64,000 nt of DNA, taken from Malaya genurostris. Lineage: Eukaryota > Arthropoda > Insecta > Diptera > Culicidae. A model generated the notes under the pieces. The model was not told where the DNA came from. It saw only the letters and a list, made by a program, of their open reading frames with translations, and did no database searches. Made by a program: the position numbers and the translations under genes. Of the stretch, positions 42,600 through 52,921 are shown one piece after another. Numbering within the stretch: the stretch's first letter is position 1; each line of letters opens with the position of its first letter. The stretch lies in assembly GCF_030247185.1 (NCBI RefSeq), contig NC_080570.1:152285641-152349640 (forward strand), given 5' to 3'.

Positions 42600-43215
42600 A
42601 TGGCTTGTTACACGAGGACTTTTGATAGCTCATTGTGTTTGAAAATTTCTGCCACTTTTTAGTCTGTCTTGACTAAAGGTTTTATCATCCTGTACCACGT
42701 AATCAAACTTCGTCAACATCTGCTGGAACAGGTTCCACGCTCTTAACATTCTTGTTAAGAATTTGGATGATTGTTATCTGTTGATGTAGAAGAAGAGGAG
42801 GTTTCATGCCTGTTGGAGAGCAAATTTGATAGAACCTAACTCCACCAGGCTTTTCCCTTGTCCAAATAAACAAAGTCGACAGTTCGATTTCTAGGATTAT
42901 TTTTTATCTTGATGCACAATTGTAGACCAGTGATTCCCAAACTGTTCCCTGCCGGCCCACCAGTGGGCACTAGCTTATTAACAGTGGGCAGTAAACTCGT
43001 AAGTGGTCCACTGGTGGGCAATGAGTCTGAAAAAGTGGGCTTTTCGATTTACAAAAAATCATCTATCTGAGAGGGGGTCAAAGAAAATGTATTCGTGAAA
43101 AGCCAACATAAAAGTTGCCAATATGATGTGGAATAGCGATTTTGGTGAGATTCGTAAGAAAGACAATAAAAATAAGTAATCCAAAACTTAAAATGTGTTA
43201 CGAATCAAAAATTGC
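42600..43215. other. no recognisable gene
   Basis: Non-coding; a short locally repetitive stretch 'CCCACCAGTGGGCA...GTGGGCA' around 42955-43020, nothing else. Confidence 0.5.
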
Positions 43216-43720
43216 TCAAACAAGAATGAACAGGTGAAACTTTCTATTAAAATTCAAATTATGTCTATATTCCAAGTTCATACAGAAGATAAAAAAATAT
43301 ATTCGCTCGTGCTTTCCTTTTAGCAAATTCGAATGGGCCGTTTTAATCTTTCCATCAAGTTTTGTACTGCCTCCGTGATTGCCTTGAGCTGCATCTCTCC
43401 GACAGTAACCTGCAGTCTCTGCGTGAGTTTGCGCTTGATAATTTCCCAATATTTTTCTAATGGGCATAGCTCTGGCGTCTCGGAAAAGTTCATTTTCTTG
43501 AGCAGAAAGTTGTTCGTGGAATACCACTCCAAATCCGGCCATATGACAAATCCGGCCATATGACAAATCCGGCCAAAATAGAATGGAGCACTTGTACTGC
43601 TTGCTTATGCAATCTTGGATGGAGATGTAAGGGTTCCACTTGAAGTAGATGCCACCTCTTTTCAACGGTTTTGCGACATTTAGCGTTCGATTTTCTGGAT
43701 GTGATGAAACACAACTCAGA
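43216..43720 (-). pseudogene. IS630/Tc1-type transposase relic
   Basis: Minus-strand pieces: IYFKWNPYISIQDCISKQYK, FWPDLSYGR, then MNFSETPELCPLEKYWEIIK and RKLTQRLQV in another frame. These resemble the second Asp and the Glu regions of a Tc1-type DDE domain. A short repeat (TATGACAAATCCGGCCA twice near 43545-43575) lies in the frame-shifted zone. Confidence 0.55.
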
Positions 43721-43747
43721 AGACTTCCCGGTAGAAAAACGCTTATA

Positions 43748-45659
43748 AAGGGTGTTTTTTTTTAAAGGTATGTGATCTAATTCTCAAAAAAAAAAAATTT
43801 GTTGAGAAAATTGATGAAATCTTCATTGGAATCGATAAAACGATCAAAATAATTTAATGTTGGAAGATAATTTTCTGCAAATGTTGGCCCTGACTCCGCT
43901 TTAGATGGATAAAAATCAAATTTTGGTACACTCTCTCCGACATATCGGGCGGTATTTCACGAATAAATGCTTCAATATTGGCATCCAGTGCTGCTCAACC
44001 GTTGCTGGTTAGTCCTTGTAGACATGCGCCTTAACATGGCCCGACAAGAAATACTCCAAAGGCGTTAAATCACACGATAAAACGGCCAATTTGAGGGTCC
44101 AGAATGTGAGATAAACTGTTTTCCAAAGGCGATTCTCAATTTGGTCATTGTTTCGCGTGCCGTATGGGATGTGACACCGTCTTGTTGAAATCACATGTCA
44201 GGTATGTCCAATTCTTCAATGGCCAAAGGAAGTCGTCTATCATCACACGGTAGCGCTCGCCATTCACAGTAACGTCTATCGTCGCCTTTTAAGAAGTACG
44301 ACCCAATGATGTCACTGGCCCATAATCCACACCAAGCAGTGACTTTTTTTATGCATTGGTAGCTCTTGCTATGTTTCTGTCTGAGAAATGAGCTTCGTCG
44401 CTGAACACAATTTTTTGATTAAGCAGTGAATCTTCCTCTAACTTTGCAAGCGTCCATTCATGATTAAATTATAGACCAAACTGAATAAGTTTGACAATGA
44501 CACAAGACACGATTCACGCGTGATCTGTCGAAAATAGTGTTGCCAAAAAAATACCAGCTAAAAAAAGTACGGGTGTGCAATGTCAGAGACATAACTGGAT
44601 GTCGTGAATACGAATAAAACTGACACGATTTCTTTCTACTTTCGAACTCGATTATTATGGTTCTAAAAAGAACCGATTTGAAGAATTCTGAAATTAGGAA
44701 CTGGATCTGAGTTCAAGAACTAAATTCAGAACTTAGAACAGACTCAGAACTCAGTTGGATTTTAGTTCTAGAACTACAATTTCGAAACTGAAATCAGTTC
44801 CGGAATCATTTTCCAAAATCCAGTTCAGCACGCAGACTCTGAATTCTAAACCCATATTCCGGAACAAAGCTCTGAAATTTGAAGACGATTGTATAGAGTA
44901 CAGTAGTGTAAATTCCGCATAATTCTTTAGGAGTATTATTATGGTTCTAAAAAGAACCGAATAGAAGAAATCTGGAATAAAGAACTGGACCCTGAGTTCA
45001 AGAACTAAATTTAGAACCAATAATTATCAGAATCAAGTTTCAATTCTAGAACTGCAATTTCGAAACTCAAATCAGTTCCGGAATACAGTTCCAGAATCCA
45101 GTTTCAGCGCGCAGGCTCTGAATTCTAAACCTATACTAAACTCTGAAATTTAAGCTTCTCGTTAGGACTACCGATAAGCAAATGAGAGTTGCGACCAGAG
45201 CGTTTGAGGTTTTAACCACGCAGAAGGTGCACTCACAGTCGCTGCTGGTTCAAGGTTTAACTCCCACGACGTCTGCTTCCATCGAACGCACGAAAAGAAA
45301 TGATCGATTTTCGACCACGGTTCCTCTTTTATACGCATTCAGTTGAAGATATGTGCCTGACTACCTCAAAATCGTCGTCCTTGCGCGAAAAACCCAAGCG
45401 AAAGTAATGAGTTTTCCGCGTTGTTTTCAAAATTTTAAGAAAACTTTATTTTTGAGTTGTTTGTGGTTATCTCACACTGTTCAAAATATTATCCTAAATT
45501 CCTGATCATATTTTTGATGAAATGGTGAAAGAATTATGTTGCTACCATTAATACAAGTCAAGATATTTACGATTAAGTTCTGACCCATTCTTCCATATGG
45601 CTAATTTTGAAAAGGCACCCCATAGTAAAGTAAGTCGTATTCACGACAAAACACCCTTT
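43748..45659 (-). mobile_element. TIR DNA transposon relic with a nested R1 repeat
   Basis: The left end AAAGGGTGTTTTTT (after TA) and the right end AAAACACCCTTT (before TA) are inverted. The minus strand near 44009-44194 reads DLTPLEYFLSGHVKAHVYKD, a motif of IS630/Tc1/mariner-superfamily transposases around the last catalytic acid, preceded by a decayed catalytic core. The right 1.08 kb is the R1 repeat, which appears to have inserted close to the right end. Confidence 0.6.
44563..45649. repeat. R1 repeat, copy 2
   Basis: Matches 4836-5914 throughout with scattered substitutions; 13-bp inverted repeats GTCGTGAATACGA at 44601-44613 and its complement at 45635-45647. Confidence 0.75.
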
Positions 45660-46570
45660 AGTATGATCTGACTGTGTACAGCCGATGTAGTACAAATATT
45701 AGTCTCAAGCCGGTGATCTAATACCGCACACATTACTTATCAAGCCTATTGCATACCAATCTCTGCGAGTAGCTAGGAATTTCGTAATGCACGAGCCAAC
45801 TTTGGATAGGTTTCTCTTCTTGCTTCGATGCCATTTTTATAATTGTAGACAATGTGCGATGAAAACATGCCTTTAACCTGGAATTAAATCAAATCGTCAA
45901 AAAAAAAACTCTTGTGATTTTATCTAACTTGGTTTGTAGGTCAAGTACGGACATTGTTTTTATACCAACGACTGCAAGCGTTGGTTAAGTGTACCATGTT
46001 TTGATTACGGAGAATTAGGTCGCTCAAGAATTCTTAAACGCAAAATCCGAATCTCAATTATTACAGTGCAAAACCAATCGGATGAAAACATCCGATTTTC
46101 GTATCGTTAATGTATTTATCCGGTTTTTACTTACAATTTTTTTACTTACAATTTTTTTATCAGAGTTTTTGCAAACGACTTCAGTTACGGATATTTTGTA
46201 TCCTGGTTTTGAACTTGTAGTTTTTATTCGGGTTCAGTTTTGTGTGTCAGGTAAATACTTAAGCGGGGTTTCCAAAGTAAGTTGCAGCTATACTATTCTT
46301 GCATTTCGCATTTCATAGGCTCCCGAGCCAAAAAAGTGTATTCCATTCTATTTCACTGAAGATGACTGTGAGTAATAGCTTGAAAAACGTATCTGTATTA
46401 TAACGTTTGGTTCACTTTGCGAAAGTGAAGTGACGTTGCAGTGAAACAAAAAGAATGTAAATAAAAGTAAAGATCGAAGAAAAAACTCTTAAGTAAGTGA
46501 AATGTACCTTAATTTTCGTACTTCTCTGGAAGCGTGTAGATAGAATTTATCCTGGGATCGGTTACACAAT
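45660..46570. other. no recognisable gene
   Basis: AT-rich. Contains a short exact duplication of TTTTTACTTACAATTTTTTT near 46126-46160. No coding motif. Confidence 0.5.
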
Positions 46571-46637
46571 GTGACAGCGATGTCATCATACCCCAAAAAA
46601 CACGGTCGATGTATTTTTTTTGGTCTTGAATGTGTTT

Positions 46638-46762
46638 TGTTTTTTGAGCTCCTCTGCATCCCCATGTGCCTGCCACCACCACACCAAACGACCATCGATT
46701 CAATTCACCCACACGAAAACAAAAACAACAACAACGAGATCCCGGAAACGACGAAGGGATAA
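46638..46762 (+). CDS. candidate exon (possible alternative tmod tail)
   Basis: Inside a non-repetitive stretch, after TTTTGTTTTTTGAG, the frame reads PPPHQTTIDSIHPHENKNNN, NEIPETTKG and stops at 46762. Third positions in the second half look coding. In phase 0, which does not fit a direct join to tmod exon 5; it would fit exon 4 (phase 0). Unrecognised protein, weak acceptor. Low confidence. Confidence 0.2.
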
Positions 46763-48035
46763 TACGTACACAATTTAACGGTTGTGTTTTTGTTCATGTT
46801 TTGGGCTCCTCAATGGTCTAACCGTGAAACAACAAATAAGTGTATTTATTTCCCTGGAGTCTTTGGCAAAATTTGGTCACTAATCGATGGTTTTCAGGAA
46901 CTGACTGCTGCTATGATTGGTTGAAAACATTCGTTAGTTCGGCCCTATCGGATGTTTTTATTATGATTTTCCAAATGTTTTCAACCAATCGTGTTTCGTT
47001 TAGAAGCCAATCATATGTTAATAACCATTCGGAAACATTCTGATAGTTTTAACCACCCATACAAACACTCACGCTTTGATGAACACACAGTACTCTACCA
47101 ATATGTTCTCTTTTTTTTCTTCTTCCGTTTTGTTCCCTTTCGTTTTTTTTTTCGTTTTGTTTCTTTCCGAATGTTTCCAGTAAGAAAAGATCTGTCGCAG
47201 CGTCTGCAGTTTAGATTTTTCCAAAATATTCACAGAAAGCAGGCGACAATGATACAGTGAACTGGCGTCAGGTACTTCCATGCTGTTTGTTATAAAAAAA
47301 ACAAAAAAAAAAACAAGCTAAGCCGTGCTCACTCTATAGCTAAACCAAAAATAAAAACTAAAAGATGGCGTTTTCTGTTTATCTCAAGCCTTAGCAAAAG
47401 TGGCAATAACGAAGGCTGTGATGTGTAGTTTCTTTTCCGAATTAATCACCTCTCTTATATTTCTCTTCTGATCTCTATTTGACTAAGTCAAGTTGATTTC
47501 TCTCTATTCTTTCAAATAACATTCGACAGATTTTCGCATAAAAAACAGTAGTTTTTAGCTCTCTATAGTTCTGGATCTATTCTATTTTACCTATCAGTAT
47601 ATTCGTTTATGTTTGTTGACTGCTGAATTAACTTTTAGCACATATTCTTTCCGAAAGTTTCGTTCTAATTTTTGCATGTTCTGGTATTTGTCATGTGTTA
47701 CGTTTTTGATTTTTTTTTAAACACTAAACCTTCAAAATCACACACCTCAACACCTTATTTTTCATACTGAGTGAATATTTCTTATTCATACCAATTTTAT
47801 TATGACGTTTTACGCGATTCTCATATGTTGGTCATAGGAGGCTACGACATCTTTCCCCGTACCTTTTCACATTGTGTTGGGAAGTTTTTTTTTCACATGG
47901 TCAGTTCAACACATAGAACACAAATACAGTTTTTCGATTACTTTTTGTATGTGGGTTCATTTCCACATCGTAAATTTTTCAAGTAGAAATACATAGAAAC
48001 TCTATCCAAGCGCGAGCTTTTCAAATTGAAGAGAA
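46763..48035. other. non-repetitive, UTR-like stretch
   Basis: T-rich runs and short A-runs, no recurrence in the window, no long frames. Resembles 3' untranslated or intronic host DNA. Confidence 0.4.
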
Positions 48036-48036
48036 A

Positions 48037-48105
48037 GTGCGGGTGGCTAATATCAAAGACATAACCGGACTGTCGCTAGTATGATTAAAACAGACAATCG
48101 AAACA
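48037..48105 (+). repeat. dispersed head motif (GGGTAATGTCAGAGAC family)
   Basis: GTGCGGGTGGCTAATATCAA, then AGACATAACCGGACTGTCGC; diverged copy. Confidence 0.5.
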
Positions 48106-48301
48106 TTTTTACCATCAAATAATTACGTTCATGACCAGGTTAAAGGGTGCAAAGAAATGTCAGAAAATCAATACTAGATTCCATCGGCGAAAATTCCTGG
48201 ATCATTGTTGTCATTTCTTCGTTGGTTAACAATTTGAGGTACCTTTTTCTAAGATGCGAAAGGGGTAACTAAATGTCGTCTGTCGTTTTATGTAATCACA
48301 G

Positions 48302-48406
48302 ATTAAAACCATCAGCGAAACGGAAGAATTTCAGGAAACGATTTCCACACTGATATTTCCATCCATGCACACTTACAAGACAAAGGCGGAGCTGACCGCA
48401 AACTAA
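48302..48406 (+). CDS. candidate terminal exon with coding-like composition
   Basis: After TTTTATGTAATCACAG, a 34-codon frame reads IKTISETEEFQETISTLIFP, SMHTYKTKAELTAN and stops. Codon choice (ACC ATC AGC GAA ACG GAA GAA...) stands out from the AT-rich surroundings. Phase 0; joined directly to tmod exon 5 (phase 1) it would stop at once, while joined to exon 4 (phase 0) it would be read as shown. I do not recognise the peptide. It could be an alternative tmod tail or belong to another transcript. Confidence 0.35.
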   Translation: MKTISETEEFQETISTLIFPSMHTYKTKAELTAN

Positions 48407-48590
48407 TGGAGTGAAAAAAAAATGGAAAAAATCATTCGAGAAAAAAATCAATTTTGCCCAAATGTTCACAAGTGAAAATCAAATATTCGAATATCAAATA
48501 TTCATATCTCATGGTTGAAATTGACCCTGGAAAAGACCTGTTTTTGCGTACGAGCTAATGTATTCGAAAAAAGCTATAAGTTAATGTATT

Positions 48591-48876
48591 CCAGAACTCT
48601 GGTCATCCAGAGCCCAGATTTTCTTTGCTTTTTAGATCATATGATCGTTGTATTTCGTACAATGGTGTAAATTTCATGGTTAATATTGGCCCTGAAAATG
48701 ACATTTTAGGTACGAGCTAATGTATTTGGAAGTTCGAGCTTAACTCGAACACAAAAATGTCATTTTCAGGGCCAATACCAGGAAATTTACACCATTGTAC
48801 GAAACATAACTGCCATTTTCGAGTATTTGATTGAAAGCAGTTGATCTGCAATTATATTGGATGACCAGAGTTCTGG
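48591..48876. repeat. 286-bp nested palindrome
   Basis: CCAGAACTCTGGTCATCCA at the left is matched by TGGATGACCAGAGTTCTGG at the right. Inside, AAAATGTCATTTTCAGGGCC-type and AATTTACACCATTGTACGAA-type segments are also inverted, down to a hairpin GTTCGAGCTTAACTCGAAC near 48732. The order of inverted segments makes an extended stem. No coding capacity. Confidence 0.75.
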
Positions 48877-51800
48877 AGATGACTTCGGGTCCAAAATTTA
48901 CGATCTGTACTCTGGAATTCAGTATAGAACCTGGAATCTAGACCTAAAATTTGAACCTAAAATCTGAACCTAAATCCTGCACTTGAATTTTGAATCTAGT
49001 TTCTGCATCAGAATTCGAGACCTACGTTTTTGACATAGATTTTGGACCTGGATTCTGGAGCCAAATTTTCGACCTGGATTCTGGAACTGAATTTTCTACC
49101 TAGATATTGGACTTGTGTTCTGAACTTGACGTTGGATTCTGTTCCTGGATTATGGACCGGAATTCGAACCTTAATTCTGGACCTGAAAACTGGGCCTGCG
49201 TCTTGGGAATGTATTCTGCAGCTGGATTCGGTACCTGGATTCTGCTTCAGGGTTCAGAATCTGCATTCTTGAGCTAGATTTTGGGCCAGAATTCCGGACC
49301 TAAGTTCTAAACATGGATTCTGAATCTAAATTGTGCATCTTAATTTTGACCTTGGCCCAGGACCTGAACCTTGATTTTGGACCTGGATCTGAATCTTGAA
49401 TCTAGATTCGAGGCCTGGATCCTGGATCTGAATTCTATAGTTGGATCTTGGAGCTGGATTTCTATCCTGAACTCTTGACTAGGATTCTTTACCTGAACCT
49501 AGATTTTTGACATTGATGTGAATTTTATACCTCGATTCTAGATTTGACTTCTGTGCTTGGATGACCTGACCTGACCAGAATTCTGCAACTCACTTCAAGA
49601 CCTAGATTCAGGACCTTAATTCTGAATTTGGGTCTGAAATCAGGTCCTGGATCTTGAACTTAAATTCAGCAGCTGGATTCGGTACCGTGATTCTGCTTCA
49701 GAATTCGGAACCTGCGTTCTGGAGCTAGATTTTGGACCTGGTTTCTGGAACAGAATGCTGAGCTTGGATTCTGGATCTAAGCTTTGACTTTGGATCAGGA
49801 TATGAATCCTAGACCTGGATTTGGTATTTGGATTCTGTACCTGAACTCTAGATCTGAATCTTGATATTGGACCTGAATTTTCCACTTGGATTCTGAAGCT
49901 GAGAACCGAGTTCGGTTATAGTGCAGGATTTTGGAACTGCAATCTAGACCTAGATTTCGAACCTGGATTCTGAAACTGAATTCTAGACCTTGATTATGGA
50001 CTTAAATTCGAATCTGGATTTTGGAGCTTTGGACCTGGATCCGATTTTTGCACCTGGACCTGGACTGATTTCTAGAGCGTAGACTTTCTTTTGAACATGG
50101 ATCTAGGTCTAATCCCTGAATCTAGATGGATTATGGATCTGTAATCGAATCAGAACTCTGGATCTGAGTCCTGGAATTAAATTCTACAGATGGATTCGGT
50201 GTCTAGATTCTACTCCAGAATTTGGGACCATTGCATTCTTGATCTCGATTTTGGATCCAAGTTCTGAACATGAATCTGAACTCTGGATCTAAACTTCGGC
50301 TGAATTCTAGATCTGGATTCTGGACTTTGATGTTGGACCTGAATTTCGAACTTGGATTGTAGAGCTGGATTCTGAATCAGAATTTTGGATCTGAGATCTG
50401 GACTGGGATCTGAACTCTGGTGCAGGTGGATTCTGAAATTTCCAGAGCAGGATTCTGAGTCTAACTTTTGAACCTGGGTTCAGGAATAATTTATGGACCT
50501 ACAATCTAGACTTGGATTCTGTACATGGATTCGGTATCTGGATTTTGTTCCTGAATTCTAGACCTTGATTATGGATTTGAATTTGAACCTAGATTCTGGA
50601 ACTTTGGATCCGAACCTTGATTTTGGACCTGGATCTGAATTTTGTAGCTGCGTTGAAGACCTGGGATCTGTAACTAGATTCTGGGCTGATTTCTAGGTCT
50701 AGAGGCTCAATTCATGAATCTGCATTCTAGACATAAACTCTGTTCCTGGATTATGAACCTGAATTCTGGACCTGAATTCGAACCTGGATTCTGATCCTGA
50801 ATTGTGGGTCTGAGTTTCGATTTTTGATCTAGATCTTGATTTTCTATCTACATTCTTGACCTGAACTGTGATCTTAGATCGGAACCTGGGTTTGGATTCT
50901 ATATCCTTTATTCAGGATCTGGTTAAAAGACCTTGACCTGGATGACAAGAATTCTACAACTATATTCGGGACCTGAGTTCTGAACTTGGGTTCAAGCCGT
51001 AAATTTAGAATCTGAACTATGACCTAGGTTTTGGAGTTAAAAGCTGAACCTGGGCTCAGAACTTAGATGCTGCTTCATGACTTTTGGTCTGGACTTGGAT
51101 TTTGTTACTTAATTTTGACCTTGATTCTGGTCTTTGGATTCTGAACTAGGATTCTAGACCGGAATTCCGAACCATGGATTCGGGACCAGCTACCTAGTCT
51201 TGGGTTTTGGATCTGGATTCTGCAGCTGATTTCTAGACAGATTTGGATTTTGGACCTTGATTCTGGTCCTGAACTTTGGACCTGAATTCTGAACCGGAGA
51301 TCAGCACGTAAGTCCTGGACTTGAATTCTGCACCCGGACTCGTTCCTTAGATTCTACTTCAAGATTCGAGGTCTTCATTCTTGACCTCAATTCAGGAACT
51401 AAATTTAGGGTCTCGATCCTGCAACTAAGTTCAGAACTTAGATTCTGAACCTAGATTCTAGAGCTAAAATTTGACCTTGGACCAGGATCTGAATTCTAGA
51501 TCTTAGTAGGTTTCTGCTTTATTTGAAGTCCTTTCCTGAATAATAGACCTGGATTTCGAATATTTACTCTAGGGGTTAACCTTTATTTTGGATTCCGGAT
51601 CTGAGTTTTGTATTTGGATTCAAGGCCAGAATTGTGAACCTGGATTCTGGAGCAGAATATGGAACTTTGGAACTGGATTCTGAAATTGATTTCTATACAA
51701 AGATTCTGGAGCTTTTGAACCTCGATCAAGGTTTAATTTCTGCTACTGAATTTAAGACCGGTAATTGAATTCTGGACCTTGGCTCTAGACCTGAACCTTC

Positions 51801-52610
51801 ATTGTGGACCTGAGTCTGAGTTCTGAACTTGGATATTCAACCTGGATTCTTATCCAGAATTCTAGACCTGGGATTTGGAGCTGGATTCTGGACCAGATTT
51901 CTAGATCTAAGCAAGAATTCTGGACCTGAGTTCGAACTTTCTAGAATCGTTTTCTATGTCGGGATTCTGGACCTAACTTTGAGACCAATCAAGGTCTAAT
52001 TTCTGGACCATAGCATTAGATATGAACCTTGATTTTTAAACTGGATCTGAATTTTGAACTTGAATATTCAACTAGGATTTTGGTTCTAGAATCCGAAATC
52101 TAGGCCGGAGTTTTGAACCGGGATCTGAATTCTGAACTGAAATTCTATACTTGGGATGTGGAGCACGATTCTCGTTCAGAAATCTGAACGTTAGATTTAA
52201 ATTTTGGACCTGAATTCTGAACTTGGAATGATGATTTCTGGACCTAACTTTAGAACCTGCATCAGGACTTAATTTTGTCCTGTATTCTATACCAGGATTC
52301 TGTACTTGGATTCGGCACCTGAAGGCTGTTCCTGAATTATAGACCCGGAGTATGGAGCTGGATTCTGCACTTGGATTCTGGACTTGAACTCTAGACCTGA
52401 ACCTGGATTTCGGATCTGGATCTGAATTTTTGACCTGGATTTCGGACTTGGATATTAGACCTGAATTCTGGACCAGAATTCTAAACTTGGGAGCTGGACT
52501 CTGGACCAAAATTGTGAACCTGGAGTGATGACCTGAATTTGGAACCAGGATTTTGGATCTGAGCTTTGTACTTGGATTCGGGACTGACAACCTACTTCTA
52601 GACTTTGGAA
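48877..52610 (+). repeat. 3.7-kb degenerate ~13-bp minisatellite
   Basis: Continuous, highly diverged units near GACCTGGATTCTG / GACCTGAATTCTG. The half-unit spacing is 13 bp wherever I counted. Because 13 is not a multiple of 3, translation repeats every 39 bp, giving long open frames with SRIQVQNP-like wording on the minus strand (for example 52072-52590); these are repeat artefacts. Related smaller blocks lie at 640-1060, 9200-9560 and inside R1. Confidence 0.9.
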
Positions 52611-52629
52611 TAAACGTGTGATTCCATTT

Positions 52630-52921
52630 GTGTCGAACATATTCTTCTTCTTCTTCACTTCTGGTGGCGTCACCTCACTTGAGATGACGCCGATTGATGG
52701 CACAGCGATTTAGCTATATTGCCAGTTAGTTTTCGTTTATAGTCCAATGGACTTCCTTTTCACTGGACTACAAGTGAAACCCTCGCTATGTGACAACGTG
52801 GAGTCACCGAAGTACGGATGAAAATCCTTTCTTTCTCGCGAAATACTCGAATTTGCACCGCACTAACACGATACGACGTGTTCACTCGTTGAGGGTTTCA
52901 CCGGAAGTGTCGAACATATTC
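52630..52921 (-). mobile_element. SINE-like insertion with 15-bp target duplication
   Basis: GTGTCGAACATATTC occurs at 52630-52644 and again at 52907-52921. Between them are ~262 bp which, on the minus strand, start TTCCGGTGAAACCCTC and end in a (GAA)n tail next to the duplication, the hallmark of target-primed reverse transcription. A GTGAAACCCTC/GAGGGTTTCAC inverted pair near the 5' end may form a stem. No coding frame. Confidence 0.8.

Noticed and set aside
52072..52590. 172-codon minus-strand open frame and similar frames across 48.9-52.6 kb
   Set aside because: The wording (RIQVQNP, RSRVQVQN) is the translated 13-bp minisatellite; no start context or family.
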